A DNA stretch of 64,000 nucleotides, taken from positions 1 through 64,000 of the forward strand of contig CBFHGY010000002.1 in NCBI GenBank assembly GCA_965655465.1, written 5' to 3'. Positions within the stretch are counted from its first letter, which is position 1, and every line of letters begins with the position of its first letter. The position numbers and the translations under genes were made by a program. The notes under the pieces were generated by a model. That model was not told where the DNA came from and did not search any database. It worked only from the letters and a program-made list of their open reading frames with translations. This DNA comes from VMCP01 sp965655465 (lineage in GTDB: Bacteria > Bacteroidota > Bacteroidia > NS11-12g > UBA955). Shown piece after piece: positions 53,436-63,173 of this stretch.

Positions 53436-55901
53436 TCAAGACCCGAGTAAACGGAGCCTTAATTTTTCTGCAGATTCCGCATTACGAGGATCCGACCATT
53501 TGAGTATTTCGCGTTTCAACAAGGCGTTTTTTTCCGATTGATTTAGGAAATAATTCAATAGATCCCACACGGGAGCATTCAATCGGGAATTAAAGTTTGT
53601 AGCGCCTTCAAACAAATTTTGAGCCAAATTTTCATCTAAATAATTCATCCTTTGCAAGGCTTGCATGGCTAAAATTCGGGTCCTAAATTCGTATTTAGGA
53701 CCTGCAAAGGCAACCAAGGCTTGGCGCATTCCAGGACCCATTTTGGGATATTCTTTTTGCGCTTTTTCCAAATATTTTATGCGAATTCCATGTGTAAATC
53801 CATCAACAATATTAATTTTATCGAGCAAACTGGTTCTCCGAGGCGCATACAAAGGATGCTCATAAATGCGATCCAAAACCGTCTCAATAATTACATAACT
53901 GGAATCAAGTAACATGTTCTCAAGTAAGGTTTCTGTAGCTTTCACGATGGGAGCAGATTGCGCAAAAACCAAACGAACTGGGGCTTGTGGGTCTTGAGCG
54001 ATACTTCGGATAATTCCCAGAGGTGTTCCACTGTCGGTAAGCAATTGTGAAGCAATTTCTGCACGAATCATATCGAATTTTTCGGTTGAAAATGCCTTGA
54101 TGAGCACCTCGCGTTTTTTGTCGGGTGCATAGCCGCGCAACGCTACCAATGCATCATAACGGTCGAGCATGTATTGCGCTTTTTGAAATTGCGATAAATA
54201 GGCCTCTTCGCTTTTGGGAAAATTGATTTCTTTTAAAACAAAGGAGCCTTCGTCGAACAGGATAAAATCGATTTCGCCTTCACGTGTAGTTTCGAAGAAT
54301 TCAGTGCTTTTTTTCAGGCTTTGAGTAAAGCGTTTAATACGGCCATTTTTATAATAAATTGCAATTTCCACGGGGATTTCAAAATGCCGTACTACAGCAT
54401 CGTGTTCTTGGATTTGTTCTATCAAAAAGTTGATTTTATCTGCATTTTGGCTATATGTTACTTTAAATTTAGGTTCACCACCGCGGTGTATCCATTGGTC
54501 GAAAAACGGATCTACATTAATGCCAGTAGCATCGATAAAGGCTTTTTGCAAGTCCCAAGTTTCCACGGTTTTGTAGGCGTATTGATTCAAATAGTGGCTG
54601 ATAGCGCGTCGGAAATTATCGCGACCGATTTGGTGCTGCAACATATATAGAACCGAAGCCCCTTTGGGATAGTGACGCGAACTTCCAGACTGGCTGTGTC
54701 GCACGGGGAGAGAATTGCTTTTTCCCGCAGCAAGTGCCCCGTTCATGTTTTGGCGGAAATACCAAGCCTGATGGTCTTCCGAAAAAAGATGCCCTTCTAC
54801 CAAACCGGGATAAAAGGTCGCGAAGCTCTCTTGCAGCCATTGTTCGTTGTCTTTTCGGCCGGTGATCAAGTCGCCAAACCATTGATGGGTGGCTTCGTGG
54901 GCGTTTACACTTACATAATTGCGATTGAGTAAATAGGCGCGGCTATCGACCCAAAAGAAATCGCCAAAGACCGTGGCTGAGGTATTTTCCATTGCCCCAT
55001 ATAAGAAATCTTGCACCATCACTTGAGAATAGCTTCCCCAAGCATAAGGAATCCCTATTTCATCGGCAAGGAAGTCTAAAATTTCCTCACTGTAACGGCT
55101 AGTTGGTTCTACGCGCTCGGGATGTTCGGGATAGTACCAAAATTGATGTTCGATGCCTTTCTTACTTTTTGACTTTTTAACGGCGTATTTGTCGATGGCT
55201 AACATCAATAAATAACCCGCATGTGGATTTTCAAGTGAATAATGCCAGGTTTTGGTGCCGTCTTTTTTGTTCTCTTTTTGGGATAAAAGGGCGCCGTTAG
55301 AAAGTACTTGGTAAGTTTTATCGAATGTGATGATTGTTTCGGTTGTGAATTTGTCGCTCCGATCGTCGATCATAGGAATCCAGTGTCGGTTGTCGATGCC
55401 TTGTCCTTGCGTCCAAATTTGTCGGCGCGACATGTGGGCGGGTTCTTCGATGGTATCGAGATTCCAACCAATAAAATAGAGTCCCCGTTTCGGCGTTGCG
55501 GTATAGCTAATATCGAGTGTATGCTCGGAAAGGTATTCGAAGGTTGATTTTCGCATATTTCGCAGAGGCTCTTGATTTTTTACCACAAGTCCTTCTTTAT
55601 TGGTGTTGAAATCGGTGTTTACACCATCGAGTTTTACTGAATGAACCAGGATGCCTGGAGCGTGCAGGAAGAGGGTGTCGAGGTGAGATTGGAGCATTTT
55701 GAATGTATGGGTTACATGGCCCATTACTTTTTTCTCTTTGGGGATAAACGACACTTCAACGCGCATATGGGTTACATCGACATTTCGGTTTCTTTCTAGG
55801 GCACCCGGATCATCGTGGTATGAGTGGGTATGAGGAAATTGGGCGTGGCTAACAGAAATGGTAGCAGCGAGGACGAATAATAGGGTTAAAAAACGTTTCA
55901 T
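53436..55901 (-). CDS. exported M1-family zinc aminopeptidase (821 aa)
   Basis: I chose the ATG at 55901 because a signal peptide (MKRFLTLLFVLAATISVSHA) starts there, while the frame to 56054 adds 51 residues without sense. The zinc site is HEATHQW (H335, E336, H339) with E358 in QESFATF, and the substrate-binding GAMENTSAT lies upstream. After the catalytic part, the last 270 residues are helical repeats of the HEAT kind. The enzyme removes N-terminal residues from peptides outside the cytoplasm. There is no T9SS sorting domain, so it is probably periplasmic. Confidence 0.9.
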   Translation of the reverse strand: MKRFLTLLFVLAATISVSHAQFPHTHSYHDDPGALERNRNVDVTHMRVEVSFIPKEKKVMGHVTHTFKMLQSHLDTLFLHAPGILVHSVKLDGVNTDFNTNKEGLVVKNQEPLRNMRKSTFEYLSEHTLDISYTATPKRGLYFIGWNLDTIEEPAHMSRRQIWTQGQGIDNRHWIPMIDDRSDKFTTETIITFDKTYQVLSNGALLSQKENKKDGTKTWHYSLENPHAGYLLMLAIDKYAVKKSKSKKGIEHQFWYYPEHPERVEPTSRYSEEILDFLADEIGIPYAWGSYSQVMVQDFLYGAMENTSATVFGDFFWVDSRAYLLNRNYVSVNAHEATHQWFGDLITGRKDNEQWLQESFATFYPGLVEGHLFSEDHQAWYFRQNMNGALAAGKSNSLPVRHSQSGSSRHYPKGASVLYMLQHQIGRDNFRRAISHYLNQYAYKTVETWDLQKAFIDATGINVDPFFDQWIHRGGEPKFKVTYSQNADKINFLIEQIQEHDAVVRHFEIPVEIAIYYKNGRIKRFTQSLKKSTEFFETTREGEIDFILFDEGSFVLKEINFPKSEEAYLSQFQKAQYMLDRYDALVALRGYAPDKKREVLIKAFSTEKFDMIRAEIASQLLTDSGTPLGIIRSIAQDPQAPVRLVFAQSAPIVKATETLLENMLLDSSYVIIETVLDRIYEHPLYAPRRTSLLDKINIVDGFTHGIRIKYLEKAQKEYPKMGPGMRQALVAFAGPKYEFRTRILAMQALQRMNYLDENLAQNLFEGATNFNSRLNAPVWDLLNYFLNQSEKNALLKREILKWSDPRNAESAEKLRLRLLGS

Positions 55902-55956
55902 TGGAAGTGCACGAAAATAGGGGGTTTGGGCAAGATTGAAAAAATATTGAAAAAAA

Positions 55957-55989
55957 TTTGGGAATGTTACAAAGAACATATTACCTTTG
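55957..55989 (+). promoter_or_regulatory. promoter of the tRNA-Asp gene
   Basis: TTTG (55957-55960) and TACCTTTG (55982-55989) are separated by 21 bases, a full match to the Bacteroidetes -33/-7 promoter. Transcription would start near 55996, about 20 bases before the tRNA. Confidence 0.78.
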
Positions 55990-56015
55990 CAGTCCCTTCG
56001 AGAGAAAGGAAAGAC

Positions 56016-56089
56016 GGTTCGGTAGTTCAGCTGGTTAGAATACGTGCCTGTCACGCACGGGGTCGCGGGTTCGAGTCCCGTCCGGACCG
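56016..56089 (+). tRNA. tRNA-Asp (anticodon GTC)
   Basis: A cloverleaf can be folded. The acceptor stem GGTTCGG pairs with CCGGACC (one T-G wobble), and the anticodon stem CGTGC/GCACG holds the loop CTGTCAC with anticodon GTC. The T-arm GCGGG-TTCGAGT-CCCGT is complete and the discriminator base is G. CCA is not encoded. A promoter precedes it and a terminator follows at once, so it is transcribed alone. Confidence 0.96.
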
Positions 56090-56093
56090 CAAA

Positions 56094-56122
56094 AAAAGCC
56101 TCACAAATGTGGGGCTTTTTTT
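56094..56122 (+). terminator. terminator of tRNA-Asp
   Basis: AAAGCCTCAC pairs with GTGGGGCTTT (one G-T wobble) around a short loop and is followed by seven Ts. It begins 5 bases after the tRNA. Confidence 0.9.
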
Positions 56123-56141
56123 ATGGTTTCTGTGGGATCCA

Positions 56142-56326
56142 GGGATCAAGTCATATTTCTGGGGGAAATGAAAATTTAAGCGGATTTTTGCATTCTAAAA
56201 TTATGCACGAATCCTTAAATATTATCCTAAATCGGATCAAGTGATATTTCCGGGGGAATCAAAATTTCAATTTGATTTTTGTTCGGAAAAAATCGTGCAC
56301 GATTCCTATAATATCAATTTAGATTT
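56142..56326. repeat. imperfect tandem repeat, two units of about 91 bp
   Basis: Both units begin GGATCAAGT (56143 and 56234), continue with ATATTTC and GGGGGAA, then AAAATTT, GATTTTTG and TGCACGA. The conserved blocks are separated by diverged bases. The spacing of 91 is kept along the unit. Neither unit has an open frame of note. Confidence 0.75.
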
Positions 56327-56452
56327 ATAAGTTGGACTTTGACCTAGAATAATGAATTAAAGGCCTCTTTAAGTCTCTCAGCGGCCTTCAAAGCGAGTGG
56401 TTTTGGGAAATGACAAGATGAACTCGTACGCAACGAACAACGGCTAACGGAA

Positions 56453-56611
56453 GTGCGATACGAAGAACTTCAACAATCTAAATGTAGGCTTATTGTAAAA
56501 GGCGATCAAACAATCGGTATGTTGGAAGGTGCTTCTAAGCGCCGTATGAACCCAAGATTACTCCAGGCCGCGAATAAAGCAACCGCTGGTCAAATAACCG
56601 CGTGTGTTTGA
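56453..56611 (+). pseudogene. possible gene remnant (52 codons)
   Basis: A frame open from 56414 to the TGA at 56609-56611 encodes a protein-like, helical and basic segment (for example EVRYEELQQSK and GASKRRMNPRLLQAANKA). The first in-frame start is a GTG at 56453, and an ATG occurs only at 56519. It lacks a promoter and a proper start, so it looks like the end of a decayed gene. I do not recognise the family. It may also be chance. Confidence 0.3.
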
Positions 56612-56622
56612 AGCTAAAAAAG

Positions 56623-56646
56623 AAAAGCCCCGTTTCCGGGGCTTTT
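56623..56646 (-). terminator. terminator of gldJ
   Basis: AAAAGCCCCG pairs with CGGGGCTTTT around a 4-base loop. On the minus strand it is followed by a T-rich run. It lies 22 bases after the gldJ stop. Confidence 0.92.
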
Positions 56647-56668
56647 GAAATATCGAGTTAAATTTGGA

Positions 56669-58354
56669 TTAACGACGTTTTGTCTTCGCGTCAATACCAC
56701 TAACGGGTAGTTTGTTATATTTCTTTTTAGAGTTTCCTACTGGAGATCCTACACGAATCATTGCACAACGGAATCCTAAATAAGAGGCAGATTGGTCTTG
56801 GTCTAGGAATCGTCGTGATCCAGCAGTAGCTTGATACACACGATCCGTCCAGTTTCCACCTTTAATTACACGAGCTTTATCGTTAATCAAGGTTGTTACA
56901 CCATAATCATAGGTCAAATCAGGCTCTTCCATTCCAGCTTGCATGTCTTTGTAACCAATGTTGTCAGACTGACTGTAATTACGACGGCCACCTTCCTTAA
57001 TAGATGTTTTAACAACGTCTTGGTATTTGATGCGACCTAAGTCATCTTTATCGCTCAAACCGCCTGGACCATTAGGATCCATTACCACTTGTTGAAATTT
57101 ATTTCCACGGAAAGGCATGAATGCATCCATATCTTCAAGAGATAGGGGACGATAAACATCCATTACCCACTCAGAAACGTTACCCTCCATGTTGTATAAA
57201 CCATATGAATTGGGCCAGAATGAGTGTACGTGAGTGGTTATCATACCACCATCATTCAAAGGACCGCCTGCAATACCTGCATAGTCGCCTTTTCCACGCA
57301 TAACATTCAAACGAATTTTACCGCGGTCTGCTTCTTTACCATCTTTAATACGAATGGTATAATCAGACCATGTGTATATTTTATTTTGATCGATGTTATC
57401 AAATTGCGTTTCGCCAATGGCCGCTTTGCATGCATATTCCCATTCAGCTTCTGTAGGTAGGCGATAATCAGGTAAAAGAATACCGTCTTCCATTTTAACT
57501 TTGAATCGTTTCTGATCTTTCTTCTTGGCCTTGGTATAATTGCGTAAAGGTTTTTTTCCTAACATGTTACCTGCACCTCTCTTGGTATTTACAGCGCCGG
57601 AAATATCAACACCACTGAATATACCATTGTCTTGACCAGCAAGGTAAGAACGGGTATTAAAGTTGTTGAAAGGATCACTATTGATGGTTTGGTTACCAGC
57701 ATCAAAATTAATTAAACGCTCACGGTCGAGGATCATTTCGTTCACACGATCTGTACGCCATTTTGCATATTCATTTGCTTGGTGCCAATTTACGCCAACC
57801 ACGGGATAATCTTGATAGGAGGGGTGACGGAAATAATATTCCACAAAAGGTTCGTTATAACCTAATTTACTCCTCCAACAGTTGGTATCTGGTAAAATCT
57901 TAGTATACAGTCCTCCTTCAGAAGCAGGATCGTTGGGATCTATTTGCACACCGGCAAATTCATGCGTGCTTTGCAAACCACTATTGTTAGGATTGAATAC
58001 GCGCTGATACCAATAAACGAAATCACCATATTCATGGTTGCTTACCTCGCATTCGTCCATGTAAAATGAATGCACGGTAACGGTACGCTCCACATTATCG
58101 TGTTCGTATTTTAAATCGGTTTCCGTATTACCCATGGTAAAGGCTCCACCTTCTATTAATACCAAACCAGGACCTGTTTCTTGTCCTTTGTATTTTAGCT
58201 TAGCATAGCCACCCCATTTAGGATCGTTGTGCATCTGTCCGGTGTTCTTGCTTTTAATTCTAGGACCACGGGGATCGCACGATGTGAAAACCACGCCTAA
58301 AAGGGCGGTTGCCATTAGTACTTTTGTTGTTTTCATTTTGAAATTCTTCAACAT
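56669..58354 (-). CDS. gldJ: gliding/type IX secretion lipoprotein GldJ (561 aa)
   Basis: A lipoprotein signal ends at C26 (GVVFTSCDP). The rest is a formylglycine-generating-enzyme-like (SUMF1) fold with VLIEGGAFTMGNTETD, FYMDECEVSNHEYGDF, YNEPFVEYYFRHPSYQDYP, VVGVNWHQANEYAKWRTDR and RVIKGGNWTDRV. The middle blocks are those of GldJ rather than GldK. GldJ is an outer-membrane-linked lipoprotein needed for gliding and for the stability of the type IX secretion ring. An in-frame ATG at 58336 is an alternative start that also keeps the signal peptide. A -7 element (58391-58398) lies upstream. Confidence 0.9.
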   Translation of the reverse strand: MLKNFKMKTTKVLMATALLGVVFTSCDPRGPRIKSKNTGQMHNDPKWGGYAKLKYKGQETGPGLVLIEGGAFTMGNTETDLKYEHDNVERTVTVHSFYMDECEVSNHEYGDFVYWYQRVFNPNNSGLQSTHEFAGVQIDPNDPASEGGLYTKILPDTNCWRSKLGYNEPFVEYYFRHPSYQDYPVVGVNWHQANEYAKWRTDRVNEMILDRERLINFDAGNQTINSDPFNNFNTRSYLAGQDNGIFSGVDISGAVNTKRGAGNMLGKKPLRNYTKAKKKDQKRFKVKMEDGILLPDYRLPTEAEWEYACKAAIGETQFDNIDQNKIYTWSDYTIRIKDGKEADRGKIRLNVMRGKGDYAGIAGGPLNDGGMITTHVHSFWPNSYGLYNMEGNVSEWVMDVYRPLSLEDMDAFMPFRGNKFQQVVMDPNGPGGLSDKDDLGRIKYQDVVKTSIKEGGRRNYSQSDNIGYKDMQAGMEEPDLTYDYGVTTLINDKARVIKGGNWTDRVYQATAGSRRFLDQDQSASYLGFRCAMIRVGSPVGNSKKKYNKLPVSGIDAKTKRR

Positions 58355-58390
58355 GTGTGTATTAAAACGAGCGTTTATTCTATTTTATTG

Positions 58391-58398
58391 CAAACTTA
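58391..58398 (-). promoter_or_regulatory. -7 promoter element of gldJ
   Basis: The minus strand reads TAAGTTTG, an exact TAnnTTTG match, 36 bases before the ATG at 58354. No clear -33 element is seen. Confidence 0.45.
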
Positions 58399-58440
58399 AG
58401 GTGAAATTATTGTTTTTTCTTGCAGTAGGATCTTTAGTGA

Positions 58441-59448
58441 TTAGAACTCTGGACACTTTAAAGGTCTGAATGGTTTTGAGCCAGGAGGCACACACCAATC
58501 TATAGTAGCACTTACTTCATGGCTAGAAGGTATCGCACTGCGACCATCACTCACTGTGAAATCGTAGCTGTATCCAAATTTGAATCGGTCCTTTCTAAAT
58601 CCAACTAATAATATCAATGCATCGGAAGTATTGTAATTTCCAAATGTTTGGCGGAACCAAATACCCGTAACCAAAGGACCTTTGTTTGCATAGAATCCTA
58701 AGTTAAGTTGGGTGAAATTTCTTTGAACCATGAATAAGGCATTCGGTGAAATATTGTCTTCTGAAAAACGATTTCCTCCATATTTGATATTACCACCCAT
58801 GTGAACGGTGTAACGAATAGGAAGAATTTCATCGGGATTTTCATAGAAACTCCAGTTTGGCTGTGTGATATTGTGTGCGGCGAAACCTCCGTAAAATTTA
58901 GTGTTATAAATTACCCAACCCGCATTGAAATTAGGATATGAAACGCTTTGCGCAGCTTGTTGTTCTCCTGTTGGGTTTACAAATCCTTGAGTGGGAAGAA
59001 TTTGATCGCCGAAACGCAAACGAGACCAATCTAAGCTTTTAATAGCCAATGATCCTTGTAATCCAAAGCGCATTACTGCCGCATTTCTTCCTCTTCCTAA
59101 AGGCAACATATAACTATATACACCGCTAATAGTAGTGGATTGTAACAAACCCGAGCCAGCGACATCATGAAACACCATCGCCCCTATTCCTCCTCCAACA
59201 CTTGGGATATGCTGGTCCCATGAAAGACCATAGGATCTAAAAGTACCAGGAAGACTTGGCCACTGGTTGCGGTAATTAAGGGATACACGGCCAGCTGCAC
59301 CTGTTTGACATACGGCAGATCCCGCTAATGCAGGATTGGTATATACAGGAGCTGCGTAGAATTGAGTAAGTTCCGGATCTTGAGCTCTCAATTCGCCGCT
59401 CACCATAGCTAACATAACGACTAAAGCAATGCGTAGTGGTTTCTTCAT
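58441..59448 (-). CDS. PorP/SprF family type IX secretion outer-membrane protein (335 aa)
   Basis: The signal peptide KPLRIALVVMLAMVSGELRAQ is followed by DPELTQFYAAPVYTNPALAGS, the hallmark start of PorP/SprF proteins. The body is a beta-barrel with alternating pattern and phrases such as NYRNQWPSLPGTF and KFGYSYDFTVSDGRS. PorP-type proteins sit in the outer membrane and help export or anchor T9SS substrates, including the gliding adhesin SprB in the case of SprF. I use the ATG at 59448, since the promoter element at 59470-59477 excludes the longer frame to 59472. gldJ lies downstream on the same strand (86 bp gap). Confidence 0.9.
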   Translation of the reverse strand: MKKPLRIALVVMLAMVSGELRAQDPELTQFYAAPVYTNPALAGSAVCQTGAAGRVSLNYRNQWPSLPGTFRSYGLSWDQHIPSVGGGIGAMVFHDVAGSGLLQSTTISGVYSYMLPLGRGRNAAVMRFGLQGSLAIKSLDWSRLRFGDQILPTQGFVNPTGEQQAAQSVSYPNFNAGWVIYNTKFYGGFAAHNITQPNWSFYENPDEILPIRYTVHMGGNIKYGGNRFSEDNISPNALFMVQRNFTQLNLGFYANKGPLVTGIWFRQTFGNYNTSDALILLVGFRKDRFKFGYSYDFTVSDGRSAIPSSHEVSATIDWCVPPGSKPFRPLKCPEF

Positions 59449-59469
59449 AGTGATTCTATACTTGGGTAA

Positions 59470-59477
59470 CAAATGTA
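59470..59477 (-). promoter_or_regulatory. -7 promoter element of the porP/sprF gene
   Basis: The minus strand reads TACATTTG, an exact TAnnTTTG match, 21 bases before the ATG at 59448. This supports the shorter start. A CAAA (TTTG on the minus strand) lies at 59492-59495, closer than usual for a -33 box. Confidence 0.48.
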
Positions 59478-59683
59478 GAGATAAAACGATTCAAATAAAA
59501 AAATATTTTGAGTACAAAAGCTTTCTGCGGTTTCGAACGATGAAAAAACGACATTTCACTGATCAAAATGACTTCATGATTCTGCAAGGAGTGCGTCAAT
59601 TTTAGAACCGGAATTGCCATATACAAAAGATTAAGGTCAAAAAATCGTTACCTTTACATACTCAAAGTTAATTTCGGTTAGAT

Positions 59684-62600
59684 ATGCAAACAACGCTCCA
59701 TAAAACGCGTCTATTCATCTTGATTTTTCTCGGATCTTGTTTGAATGTTTTTTCTCAGTTTACAGGGGATTTCCAACCATTCAAAACGGGCAAATGGGTA
59801 TCCTTGTCTGTTACAAACGGGGGGTTTTTCAAATTATCCTATGCAGATTTAGAACAATTTGGATTTAATCCGAAAGAAATCAACCCCAAAACCTTTCAGT
59901 TGTTTGCCTCGCAGGGTACGGGTTTCCCAGATATCAATAGAGAAGTTGTTGCCGCAATGCCAGAAGTTCCTATTTACGTTTCGGGGGAAGCAGATAACGT
60001 TTTTGATCCCTCTGATTACATTGTTTTTTATATAGAACCTCTTCAAACTTTTACCAAAGATAACCTCAGATTTAGACGAGAAAAGCATCAGTATGCCAGT
60101 AAAATTAGCGCCTATTTTGGAACCAATTCTAGCACATTGGGTAAAAGGGTTGCGATTACCTCTGGGTTGCCGAATTCTAATACGCCCGTTGTTAGAGAAG
60201 GTTGTGTTTTAGGACTTTTAGAGAAAGATGTACAGAATCCGCTCGGAATGGGAAGGGTTTGGTTAGGAGAGAAATTAGGTAATGAAACAACCAAGCGGAA
60301 TTACGCAATCTCGATTCCCATAGGTGCAGATTCTACCTATTTGCAATTTAGAATTGGGGCTTCCATGATAGATGAAACCGGATCGCTTGATATCAATTAC
60401 GGATCACAATCCTTCAATCTGTTCCTGAGAAGAAATATTTCAAGTGATGAACCTGTCTACACCCAAGAGTTCATGCTTAAAACCCAAGAAACCGGGATTT
60501 TTCCGTTTTCGTTTAGTTTGAATCGGAACAATAGTCAATCTGCGGCGTATTTAGATTATCTTCAAACGCAATCATTTTGTCAACATCAGAAGGTAGAATC
60601 CAACCATTGGTATTATCCCCAACTACAAAATTTGAACTTATCAGAGGGTTTGATATTTGAATTCCCCGGAGAAATCGCCACACGACTAGCATGGGACGTT
60701 CACAATCCATACAACCCAGTAGCATTATACGCTGAAACTTCAAATGGGAATCAAAAATACTATCTTAAGGAAACAGATAGCAAATCCCGATTATGTATAC
60801 AAGATATTTCCACGATGTCGACCCCCAATTTCATTGGAAATGTATCGTCTAATGAAATTAATTTACACGACGTTTCTACACTGTACATCACGGATGCCGC
60901 TTTTGCACCCACTTTGAAGAAACTCGATTGGGGAACGATAAATCCGAATAGCCGGATAGTAACCACACAAGAAATTTATGATCAATATAGCGGGGGGCAA
61001 CCTGATTTAGGGGCAATTAGAGCGTATTTGAGGTTTTTATTCACCCAGTATAAAGACGCGAATGCTAATTCCGTATTGAAATATGTAACGCTTGTAGGCT
61101 CGGCTTCGTATGATTTTTTTGATCGACTGCCTTCAAATACCAATTATATACCCATTTACCAGTCATTTGGAGAACAAAAAACATCCAATTTTAGTTTAGA
61201 TGATTATTTAGGGTACCTCACAGAAGGGGAAGGTGATCCGAGATTAGATCAAAGTAAGCTCAATGTTGTGGTGGGTAGGGTTCCTGCGAGAAGTGAAACC
61301 GAAATTGTACAATTTTTTGAAAAGCGTAAAAACTACCTGTCTACTAAAAGTTTAGGTTCATGGAGGAGCCGGATTACTTTTGTTACCGATGATGTGGATG
61401 AGAGTTGGGAAAAAGAATTTACTTACGAATCAGAAGATTATGCCAACTTCATCGCCAAGAATCATCCCTATTTAAAGGTAAATCGAATTTACGCGGATGC
61501 TTTCGTTCAAAAAACCAATGGAAATAACGAAGCATATCCAGAAGTAAATAGTGCCATTAAAAAAAGTTTTGAAGAAGGAAGTTTGTTTATCAATTATCAA
61601 GGACATGGAGGTGAAACGGGTTGGGGACAAGAAGCTTTTTTTGATATTCCTACAATAAATTCTCTCAGCAATCCGTATAATTTACCGGTATTATTTACTG
61701 CAACTTGCGAATTTTCACGATTCGATAATCCAGCATTACAATCTGCTGGTGAAAAAACCTTGTTTCGTAAAAACGGAGGTGCTGTGGCATTGATGACTAC
61801 AACAAGAACCGTTTGGGTTTCGGGGAATTCCATTATTAACGATGCATTTTGGAAAAACTATGGATTTCCAAAACCCAATGAACCCATCCCAACATTGGGA
61901 GAACTATACAGTAGAATGAAGAACCGCCCTCGTTTGAATTCTGAGGATAATAAATTTGCATTATTGGGCGACCCATCTATGAAATTAGCCTTCCCAGAGC
62001 ATGTGGTGGATATTGATTCCGTCAATGGAATTGCTTTTGACAAATTTGCCGATACCTTAAAGGCTTTCGGAGTTATCCAATTAAAAGGTCATATTACAGA
62101 AAGACTAAAAGGTATTATGAATGATTTTAATGGAATTTTGGAAGTTGAAATTTTCGATAAGCCTATTCAACAATTCACCTTGAATAATGATAATTCTGGA
62201 ATCAATATTCCATTTAAATCCGAAACAAGTATCATCTATAAAGGGAAAGTTACCGTAACAAATGGTAGGTATGAGTTTGCCTTTGCTATTCCCAAAGACA
62301 TTTCCTATCAAGTAGGTGAGGGAAGGTGCATTTTTTATGCATATAATGGATCGACAGATGCTTCGGGTTTTTGGAAGTTTAATATTGGAGGATCGAGTCC
62401 AATCAATTTTGTAGATACTATTGGGCCTTTGGTGAAGGCTTACATGGGAGATACTTTATTTGTCAATGGAGGAAATGTGCAATCTGAAACTCAATTTGTA
62501 GGTCGCGTTTACGATCCAAATGGGTTGAATGCTACGGGTTCGGGTATCGGCCGAGATATGGTGTTGACATTAGATCCCGGAACGGATTTTGAAAAGAATT

Positions 62601-63085
62601 ACATTGTGAATGAATTTTTCAGTTACGATGCGAATTCGTACCAAAAGGGCACGATTACTTTTCCTTTAGCAAATCTTAAACCAGGCAAACATAAGGCACA
62701 CATCAAGGTTTGGGATATTTTCAATAATTCAGGAATTTCTGAAGTTGATTTTTACGTTGGACCTGCTCGTGAATTGCAGATTTCAGATTCAAAAGTGATT
62801 CCTAATCCCATAAATTCCATGGAAAATTTGCGATTTTCGCTAAATCACAACATGGCAAATGAAGATCTAAATGTCAATGTTTCAATCTTTACTATAAGTG
62901 GGTCAAAGGTTTACGAGAATGAAACCTTAGTTTGGTCGGCTCCTAGTAAAATAACATTACCTGAAAACCAAGAAGATTGGTTTGGGGGATTTGATTTGCC
63001 TCCGGGTCTTTATGTGTATCATATCCAGTTAAGCACCCAAGATGGACTCTTGGATCGCGTTTCTGGAAAAATTGTAAAAAATTAA
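59684..63085 (+). CDS. porU: type IX secretion sortase PorU (1133 aa)
   Basis: PorU cuts off the C-terminal sorting domain of T9SS cargo at the cell surface and attaches the cargo to lipopolysaccharide. After a signal peptide (LFILIFLGSCLNVFSQ) comes a beta-rich N-terminal half. The C25 (gingipain-like) peptidase part follows, with catalytic H641 in INYQGHGGETGWGQE and C675 in FTATCEFSRFDNP. The C-terminal region includes a sorting-domain-like end (VIPNPINS ... GLYVYHIQLS), itself typical of PorU. A near -7 element TACCTTTA lies at 59649-59656. porV follows. Confidence 0.94.
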   Translation: MQTTLHKTRLFILIFLGSCLNVFSQFTGDFQPFKTGKWVSLSVTNGGFFKLSYADLEQFGFNPKEINPKTFQLFASQGTGFPDINREVVAAMPEVPIYVSGEADNVFDPSDYIVFYIEPLQTFTKDNLRFRREKHQYASKISAYFGTNSSTLGKRVAITSGLPNSNTPVVREGCVLGLLEKDVQNPLGMGRVWLGEKLGNETTKRNYAISIPIGADSTYLQFRIGASMIDETGSLDINYGSQSFNLFLRRNISSDEPVYTQEFMLKTQETGIFPFSFSLNRNNSQSAAYLDYLQTQSFCQHQKVESNHWYYPQLQNLNLSEGLIFEFPGEIATRLAWDVHNPYNPVALYAETSNGNQKYYLKETDSKSRLCIQDISTMSTPNFIGNVSSNEINLHDVSTLYITDAAFAPTLKKLDWGTINPNSRIVTTQEIYDQYSGGQPDLGAIRAYLRFLFTQYKDANANSVLKYVTLVGSASYDFFDRLPSNTNYIPIYQSFGEQKTSNFSLDDYLGYLTEGEGDPRLDQSKLNVVVGRVPARSETEIVQFFEKRKNYLSTKSLGSWRSRITFVTDDVDESWEKEFTYESEDYANFIAKNHPYLKVNRIYADAFVQKTNGNNEAYPEVNSAIKKSFEEGSLFINYQGHGGETGWGQEAFFDIPTINSLSNPYNLPVLFTATCEFSRFDNPALQSAGEKTLFRKNGGAVALMTTTRTVWVSGNSIINDAFWKNYGFPKPNEPIPTLGELYSRMKNRPRLNSEDNKFALLGDPSMKLAFPEHVVDIDSVNGIAFDKFADTLKAFGVIQLKGHITERLKGIMNDFNGILEVEIFDKPIQQFTLNNDNSGINIPFKSETSIIYKGKVTVTNGRYEFAFAIPKDISYQVGEGRCIFYAYNGSTDASGFWKFNIGGSSPINFVDTIGPLVKAYMGDTLFVNGGNVQSETQFVGRVYDPNGLNATGSGIGRDMVLTLDPGTDFEKNYIVNEFFSYDANSYQKGTITFPLANLKPGKHKAHIKVWDIFNNSGISEVDFYVGPARELQISDSKVIPNPINSMENLRFSLNHNMANEDLNVNVSIFTISGSKVYENETLVWSAPSKITLPENQEDWFGGFDLPPGLYVYHIQLSTQDGLLDRVSGKIVKN

Positions 63086-63173
63086 ACACATGAAGCAAAA
63101 AACCAAAAAAATGAATCAACGTAAAAAAAATTACCATTCTCAAAAACGAAACCTTATTTTTGTCGAGTTACCT

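Larger units (their letters stand above)
56090..56668. other. 579-bp noncoding region after tRNA-Asp
   Basis: This region holds the tRNA terminator (56094-56122), a 91-bp tandem repeat (56142-56326), a possible gene remnant (56414-56611) and the gldJ terminator (56623-56646). I see no intact gene. Confidence 0.7.
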
